DNA of 64,000 nucleotides from Nitrosomonas oligotropha (GCF_900106555.1 NZ_FNOE01000008.1:1-64000); one strand, 5' to 3'; positions 1 to 10,235 are shown, counted from the stretch's first letter. The notes: generated by a model not told the origin, from the sequence alone. Translations and numbers: made by a program.

Positions 1-50
1 TTCCTGACGATCCAATAATGTTAAGCGAGTGCGTTTGTGTATGTTCATCT

Positions 51-72
51 ACAGTATTCTCCTGAATACTGT
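51..72. repeat. 9-bp perfect inverted repeat upstream of the ECF sigma gene
   Basis: The arms at 51-59 and 64-72 are exact reverse complements (acagtattc and gaatactgt) around a 4-base loop. The repeat ends 55 bases before the putative GTG start of the sigma factor. No T-run follows, so an operator or a weak hairpin is more likely than a terminator. No known binding site is recognised. Confidence 0.45.
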
Positions 73-126
73 AAACAACGCTAGGAATTCTTACAGTTAA
101 TCATAATGATTAGGGTTTGATCAGCA

Positions 127-737
127 GTGGCAACCAGCGATACCCATCGCAGTGACTGCAATGCCGTCGACGCGCAGATGCATGCGTGGATCACCGCTAT
201 CGCCAGGTATGACGAACAAGCATTGGCGGAGCTATACGAAGCAACACTGGCGCGCGTTTACGGCATCGCGCTGCGGATCACATGTAACCCGCAAGCGGCG
301 GAAGAAGTGAGCGAGAGGATGTGTACAGGCAGGTGTGGCGCGAAGCGCCGCGCTTCGATGCGCAACGCGGCAATGTCATCGCCTGGCTGCTGACGATCGC
401 GCGCAGCCGGGCGTTGGATTATTTGCGCAAGGCGGACGATGCCGAGCTTTGCGAAGAACCGGAGCTGCTATTAACCAACGAACCTTCGCACGACGGCGAT
501 CCGCAAGATTTGCTGGCGGCGGCGCAAAATAACGCCAAATTGAATCAGGCGCTGCAACAGCTCGAACCGGTGCAGCGCCAATTAGTTGCGATGGCTTTCT
601 TCCGCGGCTTGACGCACGAAGAAATCGCCGCTTTCAGCGATATGGCCTTGGGCACGATCAAATCGCATATCCGCCGCGCGCTCAAGCAGCTGCACGATGT
701 GCTCGAGGACGATTTAGTCAAAGGTTTTGAACGATGA
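127..737 (+). pseudogene. ECF RNA polymerase sigma factor, frameshifted
   Basis: An extracytoplasmic-function sigma factor would direct RNA polymerase to a small stress regulon. Region 2 begins in the first frame (GTG start at 127; AALAELYEATL-type segment, then AAEEV) and continues in another frame from about 315 (DVYRQVWREAPRF, then WLLTIARSRALDYLRK). Region 4 follows (LEPVQRQLVAMAFFRGLTHEEIA, then GTIKSHIRRALKQL). Near 313-317 the two frames join only if two bases (a duplicated ag) are removed, which restores a continuous AEEVSEDVYRQVW. The gene is therefore either broken or carries an assembly error. Its stop overlaps the start of the cupin gene as ATGA, the usual sigma/anti-sigma arrangement, and the partner pairing suggests a ChrR-type (oxidative or singlet oxygen) system. 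Family assignment is firm; whether the frameshift is real is not known. Confidence 0.8.
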
Positions 738-1567
738 AAAAACGCTACTCATTAGACTCGGATAATCCGCAGCACGCCGACAAAGTTGAAGCGTCGCTGC
801 TGGAAGGATTGGAACCAGCACAGCCGAGCGATCAACAACGCGCAAAAATCCGCGCCCAGCTTTTCCAGCGCATCCATGCCAGCACCGCAGCGGAATCCGC
901 ACGCATCACGGTACGCAGTGATCAGGGCCAATGGCACAAGATTCTCCCCGGCGTGCGCGCCAAAACACTCGATCAACATAACCGCGCTTTCCTGCTCGAC
1001 ATCGAACCCGGCGCCAGCCTGCCGATGCACCGCCACCACGAAGACGAAGAATGCATCGTGCTGCGCGGCTCCGCCAGCCTCGGTCACCTCAAGGTGAACA
1101 GCGGCGATTATCACCTGGCACGCGCGGGCAGCCGTCACGGCAAAATATCATCGGAAAGCAGCGCGTTGCTGTACCTGCGGGGTATACCGGTGGGCCACAC
1201 CGCCGAAGTCGCGCGCGACCTGCTCACCGCATACCTGCCCGGCGATGGCCGCGAATTGATCACCATCCGCGCCAACGAAGGCGAGTGGTCAGAACTCGCA
1301 CCCGGTGTCTCCAGCAAGCCGCTGCACGACGACGGTCAAACCCGCTCATCATTACTGCGCATCGCCGCCGGAACCCATTGGTCATCGCAGCAAGCATCGC
1401 TCGCCCACGATGAAGAATGCTTGTTGCTCGAAGGCGACGCGTTCTTCGGCGACACGCTGCTATGCAGCGGCGACTGGCAACTCGCGCCGACGGGTTCCGA
1501 ATCCCGTCCGATTTCCTCCGATCGCGGCGCGCTGGTATTCATGCGCGGCGCGCGCATCGCGGCGTAA
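734..1567 (+). CDS. ChrR-like double-cupin anti-sigma factor
   Basis: This 277-residue cytoplasmic protein carries two cupin folds in tandem (about residues 60-150 and 175-270). The first has a metal-ligand-like cluster HRHHEDEECIVLRG; the second has HDEECLLLEGDAFFG. Cupins of this kind form the C-terminal sensor half of ChrR-type anti-sigma factors, which release an ECF sigma when oxidised. It starts inside the stop codon of the sigma gene (ATGA), so the pair is translationally coupled. The N-terminal 60 residues contain no cysteine, so the zinc-binding HxxxCxxC anti-sigma module of classical ChrR is absent and sigma binding, if it occurs, must use another surface. A plain cupin enzyme is the alternative. 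Confidence 0.75.
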   Translation: MKKRYSLDSDNPQHADKVEASLLEGLEPAQPSDQQRAKIRAQLFQRIHASTAAESARITVRSDQGQWHKILPGVRAKTLDQHNRAFLLDIEPGASLPMHRHHEDEECIVLRGSASLGHLKVNSGDYHLARAGSRHGKISSESSALLYLRGIPVGHTAEVARDLLTAYLPGDGRELITIRANEGEWSELAPGVSSKPLHDDGQTRSSLLRIAAGTHWSSQQASLAHDEECLLLEGDAFFGDTLLCSGDWQLAPTGSESRPISSDRGALVFMRGARIAA

Positions 1568-1584
1568 CCGTTCGAGGCTCGCCC

Positions 1585-2478
1585 ATGCGCATCGGTATTG
1601 ATCTCGGCGGTACTAAAATTGAAGGCGTAGTGCTGGACGCTGACGGTAAAGAGCTGGTTCGAAAGCGCGTGGATACGCAGCAATCGGCTGGCTATTGGGC
1701 GATTTTGCACACTATTGTGCAGCTCACCCGGCAATTGGAAATGGAAACCGGCCAGCAATGCCCGGTAGGTATCGGCACGCCGGGCGCGATCTCGGCGGTC
1801 AGCGGCACGATGAAGAATTCCAATACCGTGTGTCTGAACGGACAACCGCTGTTCGAGGACTTGCAAGGACTATTGAACCGGCCACTGCGCATCGCCAACG
1901 ACGCCAATTGCTTTGCCTTAAGCGAAGCGCTGGACGGCGCGGGCAAAGGTTACGGCGTGGTGTTCGGCGTCATCATGGGCACCGGCGTCGGCGGCGGCAT
2001 CGTGTTCAACGGACAATTACATCAAGGCCGTCAACATATAGGCGGAGAATGGGGTCACAACATCCTGGAACGGAACGGGCCGGATTGCTACTGCGGGCAG
2101 AAGGGCTGCGTCGAAACATTCATTTCCGGTCCCGCCCTGGCCGCCGATTATCACCGCCACGGCGGCAATCGCGCCTTGCAAGCCAATGACATTGTCGCAC
2201 TGGCAGCGCAAAGCGATGCCTTGACGGAAGCGGCGATGCAGCGCTTCCTCGACCGCTTCGGCCGCGCGCTGGCGACCGTCATCAACATCCTCGACCCCGA
2301 TGTCATCGTGCTGGGCGGCGGATTATCGAATATCGACCGGCTCTATAGCGAAGGCCGCGAGAACGTCGCACGCTATGTGTTTAACGATCAATTCATCACG
2401 CCAATCTTGAAAAATATCCACGGCGACAGCTCCGGTGTTAGAGGGGCTGCGCAGTTGTGGCGGAGTGATGAAGTCTGA
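1585..2478 (+). CDS. ROK-family sugar kinase, probably fructokinase
   Basis: The protein has 297 residues, normal for ROK kinases, which phosphorylate hexoses with ATP. It opens with the ATP-binding signature RIGIDLGGTKIEGVVLD, has a glycine-rich loop GTGVGGGIVFNG, and the zinc site CYCGQKGCVETFISG that follows the sugar-binding GEWGHN segment. The CxCGxxGCxE and ETFISG context resembles bacterial fructokinase (Mak) more than glucokinase, but substrate cannot be fixed from sequence. The frame is open upstream into the cupin gene, yet ATG at 1585 gives the canonical ROK N-terminus, has GAGG 7 bases before it and lies 17 bases after the cupin stop. It may join the sigma/anti-sigma operon and could feed fructose 6-phosphate to the glycogen pathway encoded downstream. 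Confidence 0.85.
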   Translation: MRIGIDLGGTKIEGVVLDADGKELVRKRVDTQQSAGYWAILHTIVQLTRQLEMETGQQCPVGIGTPGAISAVSGTMKNSNTVCLNGQPLFEDLQGLLNRPLRIANDANCFALSEALDGAGKGYGVVFGVIMGTGVGGGIVFNGQLHQGRQHIGGEWGHNILERNGPDCYCGQKGCVETFISGPALAADYHRHGGNRALQANDIVALAAQSDALTEAAMQRFLDRFGRALATVINILDPDVIVLGGGLSNIDRLYSEGRENVARYVFNDQFITPILKNIHGDSSGVRGAAQLWRSDEV

Positions 2479-2524
2479 CAGACAAACAACGAAAATCAAA
2501 AATACCCCTCGTTTAAAAATCCAA

Positions 2525-2549
2525 GATATACTGCCAATCAGCGTATATC
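2525..2549. promoter_or_regulatory. Candidate operator before the antitoxin gene
   Basis: Arms gatatac (2525-2531) and gtatatc (2543-2549) form a 7-bp inverted repeat 18 bases before the antitoxin ATG at 2568. Antitoxins of the AbrB/MazE class bind such palindromes to repress their own promoter. The role is inferred from position only. Confidence 0.4.
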
Positions 2550-2567
2550 ACCAACTAAGGATACAAA

Positions 2568-2783
2568 ATGCAAGTTTCTAAATGGGGCAATAGCTTAGCG
2601 GTAAGATTACCCGCCGCCGTAGTCGAAGTATTAGATCTCAAGGAAGGCGACGATATTGAAATTCATGTCACCGGATCGCGCAACCTGGAGATCAGCAAAA
2701 CACCGGAAGCACGCGAGATTCTCGCCCGCTTAAGAAAATACCGGGGGAAATTACCGGCGGATTTCAAATTTGACCGTATCTAA
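2568..2783 (+). CDS. AbrB/MazE-family antitoxin
   Basis: This 71-residue protein has the swapped-hairpin AbrB-type DNA-binding fold: MQVSKWGNSLAVRLPAAVV followed by LDLKEGDDIEIHV. A short tail (residues 45-71) would bind the toxin. Such antitoxins neutralise a VapC/PIN or MazF toxin and repress the operon. The next start codon lies 5 bases after its stop and begins a PIN-domain toxin that ends after 21 codons, so the antitoxin is now without its toxin. It marks the left edge of an AT-rich accessory region between the ROK kinase and glgB. Confidence 0.85.
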   Translation: MQVSKWGNSLAVRLPAAVVEVLDLKEGDDIEIHVTGSRNLEISKTPEAREILARLRKYRGKLPADFKFDRI

Positions 2784-2787
2784 GCCC

Positions 2788-2853
2788 ATGATCGATAAGG
2801 CATTTCTGGATACCAACATTCTCTTGTACTTACTGTCTGCGCCCCCCCCCTGA
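2788..2853 (+). pseudogene. Truncated PIN-domain (VapC-like) toxin
   Basis: The ATG at 2788 opens MIDKAFLDTNILLYLLSA, the characteristic first strand of a PIN ribonuclease with its first catalytic aspartate (FLDTNILLYLL). The frame then runs through a run of nine C (2842-2850, encoding three prolines) and stops at TGA 2851-2853. A full PIN toxin is about 130 residues and none of the downstream frames resumes the fold. The rest was probably lost by deletion or insertion at the C-tract. Confidence 0.75.
2842..2850 (+). repeat. C9 homopolymer at the toxin break point
   Basis: Nine consecutive C residues sit directly before the premature stop of the PIN toxin remnant. Such tracts are slippage-prone both in replication and in sequencing, and the tract coincides with the loss of homology to PIN proteins. 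It may be a deletion junction. Confidence 0.7.
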
Positions 2854-3118
2854 GTATCGGCTTCAAGCAACACACTTCAACCGCTTCACGATCCCTCCCG
2901 AATTCAACAGCCAAACTTGCATAGGTTTGATGCGCCGCACTATTAACTCAGCCAGCAGGAATAGTCCAGCCGTTACTTGAATTAACGACGTTCCTGACTA
3001 TTCTGAAGTCTGACTTTGGATTAGCCGGGACATGGAAAAAATATCACCGCCCCTCGGGAAAGCCGTTCCGGAAGCAAGTGCTCGCTTTAAAGTCATTTCA
3101 CTGACCGACTGACTGAAT

Positions 3119-3457
3119 GCCGGTGCTCTGGAGCTCGACGCGATGTCAGTCGCGATATTGGAAACCTAAGCTATCGCGGAAACCATCAAATCCTATTTGC
3201 ATCATAGCCGCAGCCCCCGGATCTATTTTTACCGCGACAAGGAAAAGCGGGGAATCGATCTACTCATTGAAGAAAACGGAACACTCTATCCGGTCGAAAT
3301 CAAAAAATCGGCAGCTGTTCACACTATGAAATTCAGAGGATTCAGTATGATCGAGAACCTCGACACCCCGATCGGTCATGGTGGAGTAATCTGTTTTGTA
3401 AATACCTGGATACTGCTATCCGATCATGTGGATGCGATACCGGTAGGGTATTTGTGA
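3119..3457 (+). pseudogene. Decayed C-terminal fragment of a DUF4143-type AAA ATPase
   Basis: Translation in this frame gives AGALELDAMSVAILET, a TAA stop at 3167-3169, then AIAETIKSYLHHS, RIYFYRDKEKRGIDLLIEE, YPVEIKKSA and finally PVGYL. These are the conserved C-terminal DUF4143 segments, including the nuclease-like D-(E/V)EIKK patch, of the widespread DUF4143 ATPases (about 380-450 residues). A second in-frame stop occurs just upstream (LTD-stop-LN, where the family has tryptophan). The ATPase half is missing. The stretch 2854-3118 between the toxin remnant and this fragment holds no readable gene and is probably debris from the same decay. Confidence 0.75.
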
Positions 3458-3832
3458 TTGTCATGTCAGCAAGAAGCATTTGAGAAAATATCCTGGGAAG
3501 CTGCCAGTATATTTTAATTTCAGCGTTTTAATCTAAAGACCTATCAATTTCATTGCTTTACCATGAAATAAATACCAGTGTTTAGAAAATATTAAGAGTA
3601 GAAGAAATTATTCCCTTACTTTATGCAACAACAGTATACTCAATCGATCTTGTGATAGAATTCAATACAACCTATTAATTTATAGATACTTTTAAATTAT
3701 TTTCAGCAGAACTATTTTGTCACATAAAGAATCCATCTTCTTTTTGCTATTCAAATCATTTCTTTCCGTAATTTCGTAGTGCTTTGCATGATGATCTAAA
3801 GTGAGCACGAATTGATAACTAAAGAATCTCAG
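3458..3832. other. AT-rich intergenic region before the large NTPase
   Basis: No coding frame with protein-like composition and no clear terminator is seen in these 375 bases. They are strikingly AT-rich compared with the glg genes and probably contain the promoter of the following gene. Confidence 0.5.
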
Positions 3833-6800
3833 ATGAAACCTGACGTTTTCACCGAATATCGCACAATAGCAATCCCTCTTCAATCCTCTAAATCTACTGA
3901 TGAACTAATTAATCATAACGAAGATCAAGAACGATTCTTTGTCGGTCGAAAAAATATCACAGAAAAATTAGTTGATCTGTTACAAAGCACCAGAAGACTA
4001 AGAGGCAGCTACTTGATTGCCGGTTATCGTGGCTCTGGAAAAACCAGTGTGGTTGACAAAGCTTTAAGTTCAGCTGTAGCGAACAAAAATGAGGAGAAGA
4101 AAAGAAATCTAAAGATATACCACGTAAGGATTAACTTAGGTGACAATAGTCAATTAACACCAATGAATATTTACTATTCCATTGCCAATATTTTGCGCAA
4201 TACGATTGCTGATGGGAATAATAGTACCAAGTCACCACCATCAACGTGGGAAAAGATATCCAAATGGACGCGGAATTTTTTTTCAGAACCTTCCATTAAG
4301 CTACGAAATATAGGCGCAAGCTCTGTACTTTTCGCCTGCATGGCAGCGCCATTGATCCTCTTACTTAATCCAGAGCAGATACTTATTGTTTCTGAGTGGC
4401 TAATACCTATTTTATTACCTCTGACTGCATTGATTTGGATAGTCTTATATTTAAGAAATTATAACGAAATTAAAGCACTCAGGGATATTGATGAGCTGAT
4501 TGAAAGGATGAGTTACGAGATCACTGAAGAACGGAATGCGACGCTGAAGCATGATTCAAGTATTTTATTTTCAAATAGTATTGGTTTTTCAAAACATAAA
4601 AAAAGACTTCCTATCAAAGCCAGGGAGGCTGAGGAACAGCTAATCAGGATCTTAAACCATAATGGGCTATTCAATAATGCTAATGCAAAAGTAGTCATTG
4701 TAATGGATGAAATAGATAAACTTTCGGATGACGAAGAGCTGTCCGAAATTCATCATCACGATCAATCTAGCACACAAGAGTCCGACAAAAGTAGCAAAAT
4801 AAACACCCTGCTCGGCTCACTAAAAAATTTCATTACCACAGCGCCCGTCATATTCTTTTTTATATCAGGGCGAGAAACGTTAGATAGATACTATTCAGAA
4901 AAAGGAAGTCCAAATTCCTTATACGGTAGTCTCTTTGATCAAGTTTTCGAAATACCCAGTCTTTTATCCGACAAAGGAGAACGTAGTACAAGAAATACAC
5001 AGCTCTATGCAGGGGTAGCAGAATATGTATGTCGACGAATTAGAAAGGTCCCCGAAATAAAGAAGGAATCCTATTTCACTTTGGAGGGCTTTTGGCTGAG
5101 GAAAAAATACCGGCCTGTGATGCCCGAAATAAAGAAGGAGTCCTATTTCACTTTGGAGGAGTATAGAAAATCTCTCGATACTTCTAATACCTCACCAGAG
5201 GAGATTCGTTATGGCATTGCTATCTTAATGAATTTTATTTTTTACCTTACCTTTCATTCATGGGGAAATCCAAAGAAACTTTCCTCGATATTTGAAAGCT
5301 TCACTTATCCGATTGGACTTGTTGAGAAATTAAACAAAGAAGAAAACTTACTCTTAATTTTGGATGATAAAGATTTGGGTAAGGCTAACAAATCTGAACA
5401 ATGGCTAGTTTTCAATGTCAATCATTTGCGAAGTTTTTCTCTTGCATCCGAAATCACCACCCTTTTCCAGCATCATCTCAGTCGCGAAGTCTCGCAAATC
5501 AGCGACAAGCTAACTGTCTCTTCGTTTTCATCCTTGCATTTCATTCTCAAACTGCATTCATATGGTTTTAAACGCGAATCTCTGCACTTGATGTCAGAGG
5601 CTATCAACGTCTATCGTTCCCCTGAACTCAACACGATCGTCGATGATTTACTGACTAACATTTTTAAATCCTATATCAGGAGAGTGAGAAATGGACTTTA
5701 CAGATACCGCTTTCACAGCGGATTTGAACAGGAACTCCGTTATATCAGCCATGTCAGCGGATTGGAATCGGCCTCTTTTAACTTCTCACTGGATTCGATG
5801 AGATATGTGAAACGTTTTTTTGAAGTCATTCTCGCCAACACCAGTAGTTCGGAAACTGATGTAACTTCCAGATCCCATCTCTCTTTGGGAGATATGTGCA
5901 CCATCGAACAATCCTATAATGCTGCCTCCATACATTACCATACCGCCAGTAGAATCCTGGCGAATACATTGAAAGAAGAAGGATCCAGTATCAATCAAGA
6001 AACCTTAATGCAATACATTGAAGTTTTACTTAAGCATGGTGATCTTGAAGAACGTAGGCAGAATTATAACCACGCTGCTGCCATCTACTCAGAAGCAGAT
6101 CATATTGTTCAGAGTCTCAGTAATGATAAAGAATTGAGTCTTCATCTCCAAAGTGGAGACTCGAAATGGGATTTATTGAAATTACCTTTCTGGGCTGGTC
6201 TCTACCTGGATTTAAAACGTAGCCCTCGTCCCTATAAAAAATATATACCCCACAAAAACAAAAAAATTCAACTACCAGAACATCTATATCGTTTGGAAGA
6301 TCAGAGATTCCATTATCGCGCTGCCAGTCTGCATTTCTTTTTAGGTGAAGCAGAATCAGCTCTTGAATCCTTCGAAACCACTTTAGAGTATGCAAAATCT
6401 GCCCCTGATTCTCTACTATCTAAATTTGACGAACGAAATGCCTATATGATTGGCAATGCACAGGTCGGAATAGTTGAGAGTACCTTGATCCTTAAGTCGC
6501 GCAATCTATTCGAAGTAATTGTAAAACCCAAAGAGCCCGAGGATGAAGCGATCAATCCCCAGGAATCAAATAAAGAAGAATTTCTTAAAAACTTATTTAT
6601 GTTTGTCTGCAAACCAAATGCGTCAAAAATGACGCCATTGGAGAAAGAGCAGACTTTAGATTCTTTACTGGATAGTGCCGTAGAGATTTTCGAGATGAAT
6701 CGGTTATACATCAGTGCCGCGATGACGCACATTAAAGCTATCCACTACACCACTTCATTATTAGATTGCTTCGACTATGACTTCTTTAACAATACTAATT

Positions 6801-8119
6801 TAGTATGTGAATCCGAGTCAGATCAAGCACCTTTAAATTATAAGCAACTTATGGACAAGATGTATCCGAAACTCAAGAATAGAGCCCTAGAAGCAATCAA
6901 GTGCATTGATAAAGCTCGACAGTTAGAGTCGAATCAGAGCAACAAGACTATGCTGGCCTATGACTATTTAGGTAATTGGCCTGATCCAGATATTACGAGT
7001 ATCTCAACCTTATTCGGGATGTTGCTTGAGTCGAATGAAGAAACCAAGATTTTAGAGGAAGGAATACTTTGGCAGCACTCACTGTGGACACACAAACTGG
7101 CCTCTTCTCTTTTCTGGACGGATTATGTGAAACGCAAAATAGAAAAATCTGATTTTCATAGTTCTAAAGATGCCATACCGCTACCGAAAGATTTAAGTAT
7201 GCTCTCAGTTAGATCTACAATCGTCATGCGCTGGACTCATGCACGTAATTTATGTCGTAAGCACATCGATAAAAATTTGGTAAGATTCAAAAGGGCGACT
7301 GCAGAAAATCAACAATCTATTGAATTAGAACCATGTAGCACGCTTAGAATATTTGAAAGTATATTAGAAGATAGAAGCAAAATAGAGCTTTCAGCAGATG
7401 GAAAAAAACTAATTGAATATATCAATCTCAAGTATAGGAATGAAGAATCAGGAACCTCGAGTCAAAATGCGTCAAATACTAGTGATCTTCCCGTAGTATT
7501 AGAAAAGGCATATGAAGCTTCCAGACATCTTCACTTAGCTCAAGAATCCAGCCGTATCATTTCAAGAAAAAATTTAGATCTCATTTTTCCACGTTCACCA
7601 CAGCTCTATTTAGCTCAATGGAAGCTATTATCAAATTTCACTTCGACTATTCTAATGAATCGCGAAGAAATTTTTAGCACCACACAAATAAAACTGAGCA
7701 CTATCAGAGAGATTTCGTTCTTTCTACAAAAAATTTTCTTGGATATAGAAAAGAAAATGCCTCGAGAAAATTCCACCTTACCAATGCCTTTCGAGAAAAT
7801 TCCACCTTCCCATTTTGATTACGAACACATCTATATGCGACTAATAGAATCCCTTGATAGCTCGATAAGTCTAATCGATAGAAATAGCCGTACACATATG
7901 GGTATATTTGAGTATAAATACTTTTGCCATGATGATCACAATGATCCCGAGTTCCGCATGGACTATACATTAGCTTATATGTTCACACCTCTCGCCAAAT
8001 ATTGGCAAACTGAAGTGAAAAAAACTCATAAAATATTTGTTGAAGCCACTGCCAAAGAAACTGTTGTCTTTACGAAATCTGTAAACAAAACACCACCCCT
8101 GCCAACGGCGGCAACGTAA
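3833..8119 (+). CDS. Very large membrane-inserted P-loop NTPase (STAND/KAP-like), candidate defence or sensor protein
   Basis: This is a protein of about 1,428 residues from ATG 3833; an upstream TTG at 3812 is less likely. The N-terminus has the hhGR motif [12 protein letters not shown] typical of STAND and Orc-like NTPases, Walker [10 protein letters not shown] (residues 64-72) and Walker [12 protein letters not shown] (287-297), then a sensor-like FFFISGRE near 345. Two hydrophobic helices (about 164-180 and 187-207) lie between Walker A and B, the insertion pattern of KAP-type NTPases. The remaining 1,000 residues are mostly helical and resemble degenerate TPR-like repeats. GC is low (19 of 60 bases at 4081-4140, against 35 of 60 in glgB at 8881-8940), pointing to horizontal transfer. 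Its last 17 codons run into glgB antisense sequence. Exact function is unknown; STAND and KAP proteins include antiphage factors. Confidence 0.8.
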   Translation: MKPDVFTEYRTIAIPLQSSKSTDELINHNEDQERFFVGRKNITEKLVDLLQSTRRLRGSYLIAGYRGSGKTSVVDKALSSAVANKNEEKKRNLKIYHVRINLGDNSQLTPMNIYYSIANILRNTIADGNNSTKSPPSTWEKISKWTRNFFSEPSIKLRNIGASSVLFACMAAPLILLLNPEQILIVSEWLIPILLPLTALIWIVLYLRNYNEIKALRDIDELIERMSYEITEERNATLKHDSSILFSNSIGFSKHKKRLPIKAREAEEQLIRILNHNGLFNNANAKVVIVMDEIDKLSDDEELSEIHHHDQSSTQESDKSSKINTLLGSLKNFITTAPVIFFFISGRETLDRYYSEKGSPNSLYGSLFDQVFEIPSLLSDKGERSTRNTQLYAGVAEYVCRRIRKVPEIKKESYFTLEGFWLRKKYRPVMPEIKKESYFTLEEYRKSLDTSNTSPEEIRYGIAILMNFIFYLTFHSWGNPKKLSSIFESFTYPIGLVEKLNKEENLLLILDDKDLGKANKSEQWLVFNVNHLRSFSLASEITTLFQHHLSREVSQISDKLTVSSFSSLHFILKLHSYGFKRESLHLMSEAINVYRSPELNTIVDDLLTNIFKSYIRRVRNGLYRYRFHSGFEQELRYISHVSGLESASFNFSLDSMRYVKRFFEVILANTSSSETDVTSRSHLSLGDMCTIEQSYNAASIHYHTASRILANTLKEEGSSINQETLMQYIEVLLKHGDLEERRQNYNHAAAIYSEADHIVQSLSNDKELSLHLQSGDSKWDLLKLPFWAGLYLDLKRSPRPYKKYIPHKNKKIQLPEHLYRLEDQRFHYRAASLHFFLGEAESALESFETTLEYAKSAPDSLLSKFDERNAYMIGNAQVGIVESTLILKSRNLFEVIVKPKEPEDEAINPQESNKEEFLKNLFMFVCKPNASKMTPLEKEQTLDSLLDSAVEIFEMNRLYISAAMTHIKAIHYTTSLLDCFDYDFFNNTNLVCESESDQAPLNYKQLMDKMYPKLKNRALEAIKCIDKARQLESNQSNKTMLAYDYLGNWPDPDITSISTLFGMLLESNEETKILEEGILWQHSLWTHKLASSLFWTDYVKRKIEKSDFHSSKDAIPLPKDLSMLSVRSTIVMRWTHARNLCRKHIDKNLVRFKRATAENQQSIELEPCSTLRIFESILEDRSKIELSADGKKLIEYINLKYRNEESGTSSQNASNTSDLPVVLEKAYEASRHLHLAQESSRIISRKNLDLIFPRSPQLYLAQWKLLSNFTSTILMNREEIFSTTQIKLSTIREISFFLQKIFLDIEKKMPRENSTLPMPFEKIPPSHFDYEHIYMRLIESLDSSISLIDRNSRTHMGIFEYKYFCHDDHNDPEFRMDYTLAYMFTPLAKYWQTEVKKTHKIFVEATAKETVVFTKSVNKTPPLPTAAT
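5051..5159 (+). repeat. Near-identical 37-bp direct repeats 72 bases apart inside the NTPase gene
   Basis: Positions 5051-5087 and 5123-5159 are the same 37 bases except for one substitution (aatc versus agtc). In frame they encode [12 protein letters not shown] twice, separated by 12 unrelated residues. The 72-base period keeps the reading frame, so this looks like a recent in-frame duplication in the region following the NTPase core. Confidence 0.9.
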
Positions 8120-10235
8120 TCGCGATCGAATCGGCAAATCCCATCCAGGGCATTTGCACGCTGGCGATGTTGCCGAGGTTGCCCATGTTACTGCCGCCGT
8201 AATAGGCCGAATCGCTGTTGAAGATTTCGCGGTACATGCCCCCGGCGGGAACGCCGATGCGGTAGCCGATGCGCGGCACCGGAGTGAAGTTGAGGACGAT
8301 CAGCACGAAGCCGCCGTCCTTGGCGCGGCGCAGGTAGCTGATGATGGATTGCTCGGCATCCTGGCAGCCGATCCATTGAAAGCCTTCGGCGGCGAAGTCG
8401 AGCTGGTGCAGCGCCGGGATATTTTTGTAGCAGTGATTCAAATCGCGCTGCAATGCTTGCGCTCCGGCATGCGGCGATTGTTGCAGCAATCCCCAGTCGA
8501 GTTCCGCATTGACGCGCCATTCCCGCTGTTGCGCAAATTCGTTGCCCATGAAGTTGAGTTTCTTGCCCGGCCAGGTCATTTGGTAAGTCAGCAGCAGACG
8601 CACGTTGGCGAACTTTTGCCAGTCGTCGCCGGGCATTTTGTTGAATAGCGAACCTTTGCCGTGCACCACTTCGTCGTGCGAGAACGGCAGCACAAAGTTT
8701 TCGCTATACGCATAAAGCTGGCTGAATGTGAGTAGGTCGTGGTGATAACGCCGGTAGATCGGATCTTGCTGCATATACGACAAACTGTCGTGCATCCAGC
8801 CCATATTCCATTTCATCGAAAATCCCAGGCCGCCGACGTAGGTCGGGCGCGACACTGCGGGCCAGGCGGTGGATTCTTCGGCGAGTGTCAGCGCGCCGGG
8901 AAATTCGCCGTGCACCATAACATTCAGATCGCGCAGGAAATCGATGGCTTCCAGGTTTTCCCGGCCGCCGTATTTGTTCGGCAGCCACTCGCCTTCCTTG
9001 CGCGAGTAATCGAGGTACAGCATCGAAGCGACCGCATCGACGCGCAATCCGTCCAGATGGAATTCGGATAGCCAGTAATGCGCGCTGGATAGCAGAAACG
9101 ATTTCACTTCGTTGCGGCCAAAATTGAAAATGTACGTGCCCCAGTCCTGATGAAATCCCAGGCGCGGATCTTCGTGTTCATACAAGGCTGTGCCGTCAAA
9201 GCGCGCCAGCGCGAAAGTATCTTGCGGAAAATGCGCGGGCACCCAATCGAGAATTACACCGATGCCCGCCTGATGACAAGCATCGACAAAAAAGCGGAAA
9301 TCATCGGCTGAGCCGTAGCGGCTGGTGACGGCAAAATAGCCGGTGGTTTGGTAACCCCACGATTCATCCAGCGGATGTTCCGAGACCGGCATCAATTCGA
9401 TATGCGTATAGCCCATTTCCAGCACATACGGCAGCAGATGCTCGGCCAACTCACGGTAGCTATAAAAACGCCCATCCGGATGGCGCTTCCACGAACCGGC
9501 GTGAATCTCAAAAATGTTCAGCGGCGCGTGCAGCCAATCCCAGTTTTCGCGATGGGTCATCCATGCCGCATCTTGCCAGTCAAAACCGCTATCCGCGGGC
9601 ACCAATGCCGCCGTCTGGGGGCGCAGTTCAAAGCGCTGGGCATAAGGGTCTGTTTTGATCAGAATTTCACCGCTGGCGCGGTTGCGAATCTCTAATTTGT
9701 ACAGTGAACCGGGCGGCAATTCCGGAATGAACAGTTCCCAGACTCCGCTGGCGTGATGCACATGCATGGGGTACATACGGCCATCCCAGCGATTGAAATC
9801 ACCGACGACACTGACGCGCTCCGCATTCGGCGCCCACACCGCGAAACGTATGCCGTTCACTCCGGCATTGCTGACAGAATGTGCGCCGAGCGTACGATAC
9901 GTCTGCCATAACTTGCCTTCGTTGAACAAGTACAAATCGTGATCGGAAATTTGCGGTGCAAAAGCATACGGATCGAATAACTCATAAACGATATGCCGTT
10001 CCCCTTTTTTCTCGATGCGCAAACGGTAAGGCATAGCAGGCGAAGTATCTCCGCGCCACTCGAAAATTCCATCCGGATGAATACGCTGCATCGGCTCAAA
10101 ACCGGTTGCCGTCCTGATCCATACCTGTACGTCATAGGGACGGAACACCCGTACCAGCGTTTGACCCTGCTCACGGTGCAACCCGAGGTAGGCATAGGGA
10201 TCATGCAGGCGGGCATCGAGCAGCGCATTTTGCAT
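8070..10235 (-). CDS. glgB: 1,4-alpha-glucan branching enzyme GlgB (GH13, CBM48)
   Basis: GlgB cuts alpha-1,4-glucan chains and re-attaches them by alpha-1,6 bonds, creating glycogen branches. The 721 residues include an N1 domain (residues 1-110), a CBM48 module and the GH13 barrel. Catalytic residues are the nucleophile D400 in [10 protein letters not shown], the acid/base E453 in LAEEST and the aspartate of [12 protein letters not shown]; spacing matches E. coli GlgB (D405/E458). The frame is open beyond the start, but ATG at 10235 gives the conserved N-terminus [20 protein letters not shown]. It is transcribed away from glgC across a 166-bp divergent promoter region. Its last 50 bases overlap the convergent large NTPase gene, and the final residues after PPLAGVVF may derive from that insertion. 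Confidence 0.95.
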   Translation of the reverse strand: MQNALLDARLHDPYAYLGLHREQGQTLVRVFRPYDVQVWIRTATGFEPMQRIHPDGIFEWRGDTSPAMPYRLRIEKKGERHIVYELFDPYAFAPQISDHDLYLFNEGKLWQTYRTLGAHSVSNAGVNGIRFAVWAPNAERVSVVGDFNRWDGRMYPMHVHHASGVWELFIPELPPGSLYKLEIRNRASGEILIKTDPYAQRFELRPQTAALVPADSGFDWQDAAWMTHRENWDWLHAPLNIFEIHAGSWKRHPDGRFYSYRELAEHLLPYVLEMGYTHIELMPVSEHPLDESWGYQTTGYFAVTSRYGSADDFRFFVDACHQAGIGVILDWVPAHFPQDTFALARFDGTALYEHEDPRLGFHQDWGTYIFNFGRNEVKSFLLSSAHYWLSEFHLDGLRVDAVASMLYLDYSRKEGEWLPNKYGGRENLEAIDFLRDLNVMVHGEFPGALTLAEESTAWPAVSRPTYVGGLGFSMKWNMGWMHDSLSYMQQDPIYRRYHHDLLTFSQLYAYSENFVLPFSHDEVVHGKGSLFNKMPGDDWQKFANVRLLLTYQMTWPGKKLNFMGNEFAQQREWRVNAELDWGLLQQSPHAGAQALQRDLNHCYKNIPALHQLDFAAEGFQWIGCQDAEQSIISYLRRAKDGGFVLIVLNFTPVPRIGYRIGVPAGGMYREIFNSDSAYYGGSNMGNLGNIASVQMPWMGFADSIAITLPPLAGVVFCLQIS

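Noticed and set aside
2854..3118. Possible insertion-sequence end next to the C9 tract
   Set aside because: The text looked like mobile-element debris but no terminal repeats or transposase frame could be identified by eye.
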